Assembly (NCBI RefSeq): GCF_000520995.1
Contig: NZ_JACA01000027.1
Location: 62,001-126,000 of the forward strand
Source of the DNA: Aquimarina macrocephali JAMB N27
GTDB taxonomy: Bacteria > Bacteroidota > Bacteroidia > Flavobacteriales > Flavobacteriaceae
Length of the DNA: 64,000 nt
Direction: 5' to 3'
Below are positions 33,669 to 42,699 of the stretch, one piece after another (the first letter of the stretch is position 1; every line of letters begins with the position of its first letter). Position numbers and translations under genes: made by a program. Below the pieces are notes generated by a model that was not told where the DNA came from, made no database searches, and was given only the letters and a program-made list of their open reading frames with translations.

Positions 33669-34097
33669 AATTGCAAACAATTATGCCCAGATAAAAGTTA
33701 TATTTTCATCTATTTCAGAGACGCCAGGGGAACACAATATGGGGCAAATATTGTTTGCTCTCTGTAAAATAGCATTATTTTTTAGTTCTAAATATACACG
33801 TATTTTTAAAAAATACATAATTTCTAGAATCTAATTTCGATTTATTTTTCCTTTGTTTTCCTTAATATTCCAATCTAATCAATTATAATGCCAAGAAATC
33901 TTCATTTCACAAAACAATAATAACAAAAAAGATAACAGATACAGTATCAAAGATATATAAAAAATCCTCTTTTTATATATCAAAATGTATTTTTAATTTA
34001 ATATTAAAAATATTCCCCAAATAATACTAGTATACTTTATTTTTCTTTAAAAACTAATTTTTCAGATTGAGTCTCAAGATTCCAAAACTAACAAAAA
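33669..34097. other. Non-coding region with overlapping inverted repeats
   Basis: No gene is seen. Near the DUF922 gene, GCAAACAAT..TGCCC (33673-33688) pairs with GGGGCA..ATTGTTTGC (33740-33757), and a second nested pair, CAGAGA/TCTCTG (33716-33721 and 33759-33764) with CAATAT/ATATTG inside, offers an alternative fold. The remainder, to 34097, is AT-rich and without visible signals. Confidence 0.5.
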
Positions 34098-36263
34098 TTA
34101 TTCAACCAGAGTTAATTTTAGCTCATCATCAAACTTAATCAAATATGCCGCATTATTATGGTATCCACCTAAAAGTTTCTTAGAATAACTAAATTTATTC
34201 TCAACATACTCTGTTGTTCCTTCATAAGAAGCAGAGTGATATAGGTCATCAGCGGTTCCTAGCCGCATCAAAATATCATATGCTATATCAAAACCACGTA
34301 TAGCCCAATTATTAGGATCGATACCGTATTCTTTCTTATATCGTTTAACAAATGGAGTTATTTCTTCACCTTCTTCTATTTCTTTACTATCAAACTCCTT
34401 ATCTACCGATGGATAATGCATATGTAACTTTGATAAGTGTTCATTTTTAATATTATCATTATTAAATGCATTATTTTTATCTGTAGTAAACAATGTTATT
34501 TTATGGCTCTCTGCTTTGGCATTAAGTAAAGGAATAACATTACTTATCATTGCTACATCATTTGATTCCAGAAAAACCCAATTAGGTTTATTCTTATCCA
34601 AAACTTTATTCAGCCTAACTTCATAAAGGTAATTACCTTCTTCAATTTTAGCAATTTTAGCTTTAGGGAATTTAGCGACTAGCTTCTCTTTAATTTGCTC
34701 ATATTTTGCCCCCTGTTGTACTATAATAATAATATTCTTATCGATCGAATCTTTTTCTACAAACGATATTATTTTATCCTGAAGTATTACATTAGTTGGA
34801 CGGGTTTGAAAGAAATTGTCATACAAGCTTGATTCTTTTCTTGATGCAGGTGAAAAAACAGGTGTATTGTACTTTTTAAGTTCTGAAGCTACTATTTCTA
34901 AATTAGTTTGATATAATGGTCCAATCACCACATCTGTTTCGTTAAAATCATTTTCTGCCATTAGCTTTTTAATATACTCTTCATTATTACTTTTCTGAGT
35001 ATCAAAAACATTAAGCTCTGTAGTAATCCCTCTTGTCCTAGCTGAATCTACAGCAATCAACACTCCGCTATAAAGATCTAATGCTATTCTAAGACTTTGT
35101 TTGCTTTTAAGAAATTCTTCGGTATCTTTTCTAGCATCAAAGTTTAACGTATCTAAACTAAAAGGTAACATTATAGCTACTTTTTTAGGAGAGAAATTAT
35201 AAAGGTTTTTACTTAGGTCTATATATTTCCCTTTGGTCACGCCTAAGTCTGTAACTGCGCTTAATGTGTCTTTAGGAATTGTAATAACCATACCCGCTTT
35301 AAGCCCATCTCTTAAGTAAGGATTCATTTTAAACAAAGAATCAGCAGAAATACCTGTACGTTGTAAAATTCTAAAAACAGTCTCTTTAGGTTTTACTTCA
35401 TACAACTCAAATCCTGGTTGAATTGAATCTTTTAGAGAGACAAAAATAGTCGTAGGTACTGTAATTTGCATTCCGATAGGAAAACTAGGATTCATGTTAG
35501 GATTGAGCTGTTCTAACTCTGCTATCGTAATTCCGTGTCTTCTTGCAATATTGTATTTAGTATCTTTTGGTTTTATTGTATATCTGGTTGTGGCAGATAA
35601 TCTAGAATTGGTTGGATCCTTAATTGTTTCAACAGTTGAAGTCTCTTCTTCATATACTGGTATCCTTATTTTATCTTTCTTTCTTATCTGTTCAGAATAT
35701 AACCGTTTATTATTCTTTTTTATATCCTCAACCGTAACTTCATACTTCTTTGCTATACCATATAACGTTTCTTTTCTTTTAACTTTATGAGTAATAAACC
35801 GAACAATTTTTCGCTCTTTAGGGATAACTTTCAAACTATCAAGCACAGTATCTTTTCCTTTTTCTGAAATCGCATCAATAGAGGTAGGATCCTTTTTTAC
35901 AATTTTACCTACATTTAGTATTTGCCCTATATTAATACCTTTATCTGCTTCTGGATTAAGCAAGTAAATAGTTTCTATACTTATATTATATTTTTTAGAC
36001 AGACTGTATACAGTATCATCTTTTTCTACAACATGAGTATTATATTCCTGATCATCTACTATTGGGATAGCTAAAATTTCTCCTTCGCTAATTCCATTTT
36101 TTGCAGTTGGATTTATTCTATATATTGCTTCTGGAGTTGTATTATAACGTTTAGCTATTCTGTATACATTTTCTCCTTTTGCAACGGTATGACTTTTATA
36201 TTGCTGTGCAAAAGTTGAACCTGATACTATCAACAACAGAAATATCAATAAAAACTTTTTCAT
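34098..36263 (-). CDS. Five-LysM protein with periplasmic-binding-protein-like C-domain
   Basis: A 721-residue exported protein (signal MKKFLLIFLLLIVSGSTFA). It has five LysM domains for peptidoglycan binding, each with a Y/H-x-V-x-K..T.Y.I..K pattern and a closing IPV/VP strand: about residues 22-68, 73-117, 156-202, 225-270 and 286-332. From about 360 on it has a type I periplasmic-binding-protein fold (KVAIMLPFSLDTLNFDARKD, VVIGPLYQTNLEIVASEL, NTPVFSPASRKESS, GFDIAYDILMRLG). This architecture is common in Flavobacteriia next to guaA and is thought to tether a ligand-binding domain to the cell wall. The gene starts 51 bases after guaA on the same strand. Confidence 0.9.
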   Translation of the reverse strand: MKKFLLIFLLLIVSGSTFAQQYKSHTVAKGENVYRIAKRYNTTPEAIYRINPTAKNGISEGEILAIPIVDDQEYNTHVVEKDDTVYSLSKKYNISIETIYLLNPEADKGINIGQILNVGKIVKKDPTSIDAISEKGKDTVLDSLKVIPKERKIVRFITHKVKRKETLYGIAKKYEVTVEDIKKNNKRLYSEQIRKKDKIRIPVYEEETSTVETIKDPTNSRLSATTRYTIKPKDTKYNIARRHGITIAELEQLNPNMNPSFPIGMQITVPTTIFVSLKDSIQPGFELYEVKPKETVFRILQRTGISADSLFKMNPYLRDGLKAGMVITIPKDTLSAVTDLGVTKGKYIDLSKNLYNFSPKKVAIMLPFSLDTLNFDARKDTEEFLKSKQSLRIALDLYSGVLIAVDSARTRGITTELNVFDTQKSNNEEYIKKLMAENDFNETDVVIGPLYQTNLEIVASELKKYNTPVFSPASRKESSLYDNFFQTRPTNVILQDKIISFVEKDSIDKNIIIIVQQGAKYEQIKEKLVAKFPKAKIAKIEEGNYLYEVRLNKVLDKNKPNWVFLESNDVAMISNVIPLLNAKAESHKITLFTTDKNNAFNNDNIKNEHLSKLHMHYPSVDKEFDSKEIEEGEEITPFVKRYKKEYGIDPNNWAIRGFDIAYDILMRLGTADDLYHSASYEGTTEYVENKFSYSKKLLGGYHNNAAYLIKFDDELKLTLVE

Positions 36264-36314
36264 GTATTTATCCGATTTGTTTTTTAATTCCCTAACTTTT
36301 AATTTAATATATTT

Positions 36315-37844
36315 CTATTCCCATTCTATAGTCGCCGGAGGCTTAGAACTAATATCATATACTACTCTATTAACGCCTTTTACCCTGTTTATTATTGCAT
36401 TAGAAGTTTTTTGTAGAAATTCATACGGTAGATTTACCCAATCTGCCGTCATCCCATCTGTACTTTCTACAGCTCTTAATGCCACACAATTTTCATAAGT
36501 ACGCTCATCTCCCATTACTCCCACACTTTGCACAGGCAATAAAATAGCCCCTGCCTGCCAAACTTTGTTATAAAGACCATCTTCTTTTAATCCATTAATA
36601 AAGATAGCATCTACTTCTTGCAAGATAGCAACTTTCTCTGTTGTAATATCTCCTAATATTCTAATTGCTAATCCAGGACCAGGAAAAGGGTGTCTTCCTA
36701 ACAATTCTGGATCGAGCTCCATCGATGCTCCTACTCTACGCACCTCATCTTTAAACAACATACGCAATGGCTCTACGACTTTCAATTTCATATAATCTGG
36801 CAGTCCACCAACATTATGATGTGATTTGATCGTAGCAGAAGGGCCATTTACAGATATAGATTCTATTACATCTGGATAAATTGTTCCTTGTCCCAACCAT
36901 TTTGCATCTTCTATTTTATGAGCTTCATCATCGAATACTTCTATAAAAATCTTTCCTATAATTTTTCGTTTTCCCTCAGGGTCGCTTTCTCCAGCCAAAG
37001 CATCCAAAAAACGTGCCGAAGCATCAACGCCTTTAACATTAAGTCCCATTCCCTCATACTGTTTTAATACCGCAGAGAACTCATTTTTACGTAACAACCC
37101 ATTATTAACAAAGATACAATGCAAGTTTTCACCAATAGCCTTATGTAATAATACTGCCGCTACTGTAGAATCTACACCTCCACTTAAACCTAATACTACT
37201 TTATCATTACCTATTTTATCCTTAAGCTCTGCTACTGTAGAATCCACAAAAGAATCAGGTGTCCAATCGGGTTGAACATCTGCAATTTTGATCAAGAAAT
37301 TTTCTAATAATTTTTTCCCATCAGTAGAGTGATACACTTCTGGGTGAAATTGAATAGCATAAGTTTGCTCGTTTTCTATCCTATATGCTGCATTTTCTAC
37401 ATCACCAGTACTTGCTAATTTAACAGCTCCTGTAGGAAGTTTTTTTATAGTATCACTATGACTCATCCATACCTGAGAGCCTTTAGTAATATTTTCAAAA
37501 AACTGCTCTCCTTCTTGTACAAATGATAAATTAGCCCTACCATACTCTCGTGTATTTGATGGAGCAACTTCTCCTCCGCTAAAATGAGCCAGGTACTGAG
37601 CACCATAGCAAACAGCCAAAAGTGGCTTGTTACCCCGAATTGCTGATAAATCAGGATGAGGAGCATCTTCCCCTCTAACAGAGAAAGGAGAACCAGAAAG
37701 GATTACCGCCTTAAAGTCTGATATATTCTCGGGTAAGTTATTATAAGGGTGTATCTCACAATATATGTTTAACTCTCTAACTCGTCGTGCTATTAGCTGA
37801 GTATATTGCGATCCGAAATCTAAAATAAGTACGTTGTTTTGCAT
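36315..37844 (-). CDS. guaA: GMP synthase (glutamine-hydrolysing)
   Basis: A 509-residue bifunctional enzyme that aminates XMP to GMP. The N-terminal class I glutamine amidotransferase has Cys79 in AVCYGAQYL and the His/Glu of FHPEVYHS; the ATP-pyrophosphatase domain has the PP-loop GLSGGVDST; the C-terminal dimerisation domain ends with [17 protein letters not shown], which is the near-invariant GuaA terminus. The ATG at 37844 is preferred over a TTG two codons upstream. It leads a two-gene unit with the LysM protein. Confidence 0.98.
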   Translation of the reverse strand: MQNNVLILDFGSQYTQLIARRVRELNIYCEIHPYNNLPENISDFKAVILSGSPFSVRGEDAPHPDLSAIRGNKPLLAVCYGAQYLAHFSGGEVAPSNTREYGRANLSFVQEGEQFFENITKGSQVWMSHSDTIKKLPTGAVKLASTGDVENAAYRIENEQTYAIQFHPEVYHSTDGKKLLENFLIKIADVQPDWTPDSFVDSTVAELKDKIGNDKVVLGLSGGVDSTVAAVLLHKAIGENLHCIFVNNGLLRKNEFSAVLKQYEGMGLNVKGVDASARFLDALAGESDPEGKRKIIGKIFIEVFDDEAHKIEDAKWLGQGTIYPDVIESISVNGPSATIKSHHNVGGLPDYMKLKVVEPLRMLFKDEVRRVGASMELDPELLGRHPFPGPGLAIRILGDITTEKVAILQEVDAIFINGLKEDGLYNKVWQAGAILLPVQSVGVMGDERTYENCVALRAVESTDGMTADWVNLPYEFLQKTSNAIINRVKGVNRVVYDISSKPPATIEWE

Positions 37845-38024
37845 AGGCAAAAATAAAATTAAATTACAACCCTCGAAATCCTAAAAGGAATAATTTTCAA
37901 TATTATTTACTATCTAAGTTTTTAGGCATCATTATTCTTATAAAACAAGCTATTACCAAAAACCTTCTACCTAAACCAATTAACCGTTCGTCGATATTTA
38001 AATGCATTTCGTCGATGACAATCA

Positions 38025-38053
38025 TTGCAAATGACACAATAATTTTAAATTTA
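38025..38053 (+). promoter_or_regulatory. Candidate promoter for the small WIK-repeat protein
   Basis: TTG at 38025-38027 and TAAATTTA at 38046-38053 (one mismatch from TANNTTTG) are 18 bases apart. The ATG at 38082 lies 28 bases downstream. Confidence 0.5.
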
Positions 38054-38081
38054 CATCAGAAACCTTCTAACCTCCAATACG

Positions 38082-38408
38082 ATGAATAACTTTACTTTGA
38101 AACTTGCCATAATAATCATTCTTTTTTCTAACACAAGATGTTTTGCCAACGATACTGAGTATAGTATAAAAATCTTTGATCAGCATATATCGAGTATGAT
38201 TACAAAAATCCCTGATACCATGATGGATCAAAATACGTTTTACAGCACTTCATTAGAAAAAAAGAACGAAGTTCTTACAATGTCCATTTTAGATTTCATT
38301 AAAGAACATACTGATCCATATAAAAAGAAAAATGAGGCTCAGGGTAGTTGGATCAAAAGTACTAAATGGATTAAAGATCCAAATTGGATAAAAAGAGAGC
38401 TTGTGTAA
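38082..38408 (+). CDS. Small exported protein with C-terminal WIK hexapeptide repeat
   Basis: A 108-residue protein, not recognised. A hydrophobic N-terminal segment (MNNFTLKLAIIIILFSNTRCFA) should direct export. The middle is polar. The C-terminus has three tandem hexapeptides, WIKSTK, WIKDPN and WIKREL, with tryptophans at residues 90, 96 and 102, encoded by 18-base repeats from 38349. The repeat could be a peptide-binding or membrane-surface element. It stands alone after guaA with its own promoter and is followed by a 586-base non-coding region. Confidence 0.6.
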   Translation: MNNFTLKLAIIIILFSNTRCFANDTEYSIKIFDQHISSMITKIPDTMMDQNTFYSTSLEKKNEVLTMSILDFIKEHTDPYKKKNEAQGSWIKSTKWIKDPNWIKRELV

Positions 38409-38994
38409 TTCACTGTATAAAGTTGTGAAGTATTTACGGCACACCTTCCAAATTAGACAAAAGATTCTACATACATTGCTTATTATTTCAGAATCAATAA
38501 CACTTTACTTTATAGACTAAAAAAACCACTTCTGTTTTCAGCTACAGTAAAACACATCATTTCGTCATGTTTTGTAATAATTAAAACTTTTATAACGAAG
38601 TTTTAATGTATAAACTGGATTTAATAAATTCAAACATTTTGTCAACATCAAAAATATTTCTTTAAAATATTTCAAAAAAGTCAATCTTATTTTCATGTAA
38701 AGTTTAACGGATTACACCTAAACTTCAGCACGAAAAAAAATGACACCTAAGATTCTGTCTCCATTTTATTAATCTTACAAGGCATGTCCCCCTTTTGTCC
38801 CCCTACCTTTTTTTTATCTTTTACTCCTTAGTAATAAATTTAAAAGATAAAACTAGTTTCTAGATAACCAACTTTTTCAAAACAACATACGTATTACACA
38901 AATCAAAAATAATCCAACATCTGTCTATCTAAACACTAAATTTTAAAAAAAAATTAAATCAAAGCGTTACTTTTAATTGCTAAATCATTTTTTA
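38409..38994. other. Non-coding region of about 590 bp
   Basis: No convincing gene. It contains a C-rich tandem, GTCCCCC-TTTT-GTCCCCC (38786-38803), striking in such AT-rich DNA. On the minus strand this is two runs of five G. Promoter elements for the TPR gene must lie here but none is clear. Confidence 0.5.
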
Positions 38995-40872
38995 ATGAAA
39001 CCCCTTTATCCCACCTACCTGCTTTTAACTTTTTTGTTTTTTAGTAATACAGTTTGGTCTCAAAACAAAAAAGTCATAGATAGTTTGACTCTATTGGTCT
39101 CCAACAAAAAAACTGCCGATACTACACAAATACTGGCCTATAATGACCTTGGTATTCAATATGCAGTTTCTGATCCAAAACAAGCTGAAATTTATATCAA
39201 CAGGGCACTTATAATTGCTAAGCGGATCCAAAAACCAAGAGGTATTGCCGGTGCATATAACTGCATGGGAGTGGTATACTATTACCAAAAAGAACTAGAT
39301 TCTGCACTAGTATATTTTAAAAAAGCATTAGCTATTAACACAGAAATAATGCATCAATGGGGTCAGGCTTCTGCTTTACATCAGATTGGAGCCATTCAAA
39401 ATCTTCAAGGAAATTATCATGAAGCGATACAAAGTTTTCAAGAATCTGGTGAGATTTTTAAATCTAAAAATGATTCTCTTGCTTTTGCTAAATCTATAGA
39501 AAACATAGGTGTTTCATATAACCTGATGAGGCATCGACCAAAAGCCATCGAGTATTTTTTAAAAGCAATACAACTTTATGAAAAAATTAATAACCCCGTA
39601 GGAGTATGTCGTGGATACTATCATATTAGTTATATATTGATAAACCAACATAAGTATAAAGAGGCATTAAAATATCTAAATGAAGGATTACCTAAAATAG
39701 AAAAAGAGGGAAACAAGCAATTTATAGCATCAATTTTACAAAATACAGGCAATTGTTATAAAGGCTTAAAAAAATACTCTAAGGCACTGGATTATTTGCA
39801 AAGAGCACTGGATTATAGAAAGGCAATAGGAAACAAAAAAGCTATCGCACTTAACCAATCCATAATAGGAGATACGTATTATGAAAAAGAAGAATATAAC
39901 ACTGCTATGCAATACTATGAAAAAGCATTGTCGAATTACCCAACCACAAGAAATAACAAACAAAAATTATCTACATATAATGCCATTGCAAAAACCTATT
40001 TAAAAACAAAAAAAATAGATCTGGCAAAACATTACGTCTCAAAAGCGATTGCTATTAATAAAACAATCAAAGACTTGAAAAGAGAAAAAGAAATCAATCA
40101 TACCTTATCTAATATTGCAGAGCAGGAGGGAAAAAGTACACAAGCATTGCAGTTTTATAAAAATTATGAGCGATTAAAAGATTCTTTATACGTTTTAGAA
40201 AATGAGAAGCGTGTAGGTGAACTACAAATCATTTTTGAAACCGAGAAAAAAGAGCGCCAAATCACAATGAAAAATACTGAAATTGAATTGCTCGAACAAA
40301 AAGCCAAGATGAGTAGTTTACAGCGAGCACTTTTAGTTATCGGGTTTGGATTACTCATGATTATTTTTAGTTTAGGGTTCTATGTTTTCAGGCTAAAAAT
40401 AAAACGTTCAATTTTGGAAAAAGAAAAACTAAATTCAGAATTGAATTATAAAAAAAATGAATTGACTACTTATGCTTTACATATTGCAAAAAAGAATAAA
40501 GTCTTGGAAAATTTAAGAAATGAAGTAAAACTTATTAAGCATTCCGAGTCTAAAAATGCTCAATACAACTATCAAAAACTTATACAAACCATTAACTTTG
40601 ATCTTAGAGATGATGAAAACTGGGAGAATTTTAGAAAATACTTTGAACAAGTTCACAAAGGGTTTTATTGCAGAATTAAAAAAAAACACTCTCATGTAAC
40701 TACAAATGAATTACGATTTTTAGCACTTCTTAAGATGAATTTGTCTTCTAAAGAAATTGGCAGTATTCTCAACATCTCACAAGAAGGAGTAAAAAAAGCA
40801 CGCTACAGGCTTCGAAAAAAACTAGACCTATCACCAGACTGCTCTTTACAAGATTTGATTTTAAACTTATAA
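38995..40872 (+). CDS. TPR-LuxR-type membrane regulator
   Basis: A 625-residue protein from the ATG at 38995 (an upstream in-frame TTG is rejected) with signal peptide MKPLYPTYLLLTFLFFSNTVWS. About eight tetratricopeptide repeats (residues 55-400; for example QHKYKEALKYLNEGL, KKYSKALDYLQRALDY, EYNTAMQYYEKALSNY) are followed by one membrane helix (LLVIGFGLLMIIFSLGFYVF), a coiled coil and a C-terminal LuxR-like helix-turn-helix: HVTTNELRFLALLKMNLSSK, then EIGSILNISQEGVKKARYRL. The periplasmic TPR part probably senses, and the cytoplasmic HTH regulates, although the DNA target is unknown. This architecture is frequent in Flavobacteriia. Confidence 0.88.
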   Translation: MKPLYPTYLLLTFLFFSNTVWSQNKKVIDSLTLLVSNKKTADTTQILAYNDLGIQYAVSDPKQAEIYINRALIIAKRIQKPRGIAGAYNCMGVVYYYQKELDSALVYFKKALAINTEIMHQWGQASALHQIGAIQNLQGNYHEAIQSFQESGEIFKSKNDSLAFAKSIENIGVSYNLMRHRPKAIEYFLKAIQLYEKINNPVGVCRGYYHISYILINQHKYKEALKYLNEGLPKIEKEGNKQFIASILQNTGNCYKGLKKYSKALDYLQRALDYRKAIGNKKAIALNQSIIGDTYYEKEEYNTAMQYYEKALSNYPTTRNNKQKLSTYNAIAKTYLKTKKIDLAKHYVSKAIAINKTIKDLKREKEINHTLSNIAEQEGKSTQALQFYKNYERLKDSLYVLENEKRVGELQIIFETEKKERQITMKNTEIELLEQKAKMSSLQRALLVIGFGLLMIIFSLGFYVFRLKIKRSILEKEKLNSELNYKKNELTTYALHIAKKNKVLENLRNEVKLIKHSESKNAQYNYQKLIQTINFDLRDDENWENFRKYFEQVHKGFYCRIKKKHSHVTTNELRFLALLKMNLSSKEIGSILNISQEGVKKARYRLRKKLDLSPDCSLQDLILNL

Positions 40873-40888
40873 AAATAGAGTCTATACT

Positions 40889-42484
40889 TTATTCTTTTAA
40901 AATCAAGAACTCTCCTTTTAAAGGTTCTAAATACTTCATCAATATTGGAATTAAATCAGAACCATACTCCAGATACAATTCTGTAAAGTTCTTGTTACGT
41001 TCTTGCAAACTTTGATTAGGAAAAAGTTCATTTTGCAGTGTTGTTAAACGTTTTACATGATCACTTAATTTGCGTCTTTGTGCTTTCAACAATCGTTTTT
41101 CTAAAACATCTAATCCTTTAAGTTGTTTTATTTCTTGTGCTTTTACTGCATTATTAAAAGTTACATCCGTTTGCTCTGCCAACTTATACATTTCCTCAAA
41201 CTGCTCTTTCAAATGTTTACGCTGCGGATCAAAATTAATATCTATGTTTGATACTCGACGAACTTTACGGTTAATCAACTCATGTTGTTTCAAAAACAAT
41301 TCTGTATCAGAAACATTGAGTTTTTCGATTTTCTCGGCTTGTTTTTTAGTTTGAATCAGCACAGAGTTACGAAGTAACAACATGGGAAAAGGAATATCTA
41401 CAGTTTCAAAATAGTCTTTTAACTCTAACCAATACGCTAATTCTCCCCCTCCACCTATATAACAAAGATTAGGTAAAATCACTTCCTGATACAAAGGTCG
41501 CATCATTACATTAGGGCTAAATCTTTCTGGAAACTCAGAAAGTTCTTTTAATATCTCACTCTTGCTCCAGGAGATATCGGTTTCGTTCACGAAGTATCTT
41601 TCTTCTTTTTCAATAATTCGTTCGCGTAATCTATCTGCCAGGTAAAACAAATTAATTTCTCTTGGGTTTACCTGTACTTTATACCCTTGTACTTCTAGTT
41701 TTTCTGCTTTTGGTATTACCTTAGTATATGCAACCTGATCTATTAATTCTTTTTCAACAAACGGTATAAAAAGCTTCTTTAATTCCCGGTCATCCCCATC
41801 TATAATAACCAGACCATACTCACCAAACAATTCATTAGCCAGATATCGGGTTGCTTCGGCAAGGTTATTATGTTGTAGATATGCTTCCTTAAATAAGGTT
41901 TTAAGGTATTCTGCATTTCGTCCTGATCCAATTTCCGAAGAAAAAATCTCAAAAACTTTATCTAATCCTTCGGTATCAAAAACCCCTACCGCTCCTCCAT
42001 CGTTACGATTCCATTGTACCTTTTTCCCAAAAAGATTAAAGTAATTAATCTCTTCAAAATCATGATCTTCTGTTGCCATCCAGTATATAGGTACAAAATC
42101 ATATTCTGGATGCCTCTCTTTTAAATCTTTAGTAAGATTAATGGTAGAAATGATTTTATATAAAAAGTATAATGGCCCTGTAAAAAGATTCAGTTGATGT
42201 CCTGTAACCACAGTAAATGTGGTAGGTTTATCTAATGATTCTATATTTTGATTGGTGAGATCTGAAGGAACGACACCTATATATTGTTTGCGTAAAGCTT
42301 GTACCAATACTTTTCTATGCTCATTAGAAAAAGAGTGTTGTTTTTCTTCAATTTGGTCTTTGAAGTTTTCTAATTTTGGAAACCGATTATAAAAAGGTTG
42401 TAATTCAGATTTTTGATCTAAATAGTCACAAATAAGAGAAGAAAAGTAATTCGTATCGCTAAACGGAATACAGTCACTAGGCAT
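40889..42484 (-). CDS. bshC: Bacillithiol biosynthesis cysteine-adding enzyme BshC
   Basis: A 531-residue protein from the ATG at 42484. It has the BshC layout: FSSLICDYLDQK, FTVVTGHQLNLFTGPLYFLYKI (nucleotide-binding), VPIYWMATEDHDFEEINYF, and YLANELFGEYGLVIIDGDD, followed by a long C-terminal coiled coil (DISWSKSEIL, then REINLFYLADRLRERI earlier). BshC adds cysteine to glucosaminyl-malate to make bacillithiol, the low-molecular-weight thiol of Firmicutes and many Bacteroidota. bshA and bshB are not in this window. The gene converges with the TPR gene, with 16 bases between. Confidence 0.95.
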   Translation of the reverse strand: MPSDCIPFSDTNYFSSLICDYLDQKSELQPFYNRFPKLENFKDQIEEKQHSFSNEHRKVLVQALRKQYIGVVPSDLTNQNIESLDKPTTFTVVTGHQLNLFTGPLYFLYKIISTINLTKDLKERHPEYDFVPIYWMATEDHDFEEINYFNLFGKKVQWNRNDGGAVGVFDTEGLDKVFEIFSSEIGSGRNAEYLKTLFKEAYLQHNNLAEATRYLANELFGEYGLVIIDGDDRELKKLFIPFVEKELIDQVAYTKVIPKAEKLEVQGYKVQVNPREINLFYLADRLRERIIEKEERYFVNETDISWSKSEILKELSEFPERFSPNVMMRPLYQEVILPNLCYIGGGGELAYWLELKDYFETVDIPFPMLLLRNSVLIQTKKQAEKIEKLNVSDTELFLKQHELINRKVRRVSNIDINFDPQRKHLKEQFEEMYKLAEQTDVTFNNAVKAQEIKQLKGLDVLEKRLLKAQRRKLSDHVKRLTTLQNELFPNQSLQERNKNFTELYLEYGSDLIPILMKYLEPLKGEFLILKE

Positions 42485-42699
42485 AAGCAAACTTTTTGGT
42501 CGATAAATATACGGCGGATTGTGATCTCATCTGCTTTTTTATATTTTTTTTAATAGTTTGAAAGAATTCATCTATAAGTCTTTATATAAATATTAAAATT
42601 TATCAATATTCTCTATTTCAAATCCTAAATTTTAGTTAATACCGATTAAATCCTAGATTTAACTCGGTATTTTACCCTTTTAAAAGAATTCACCGATCA

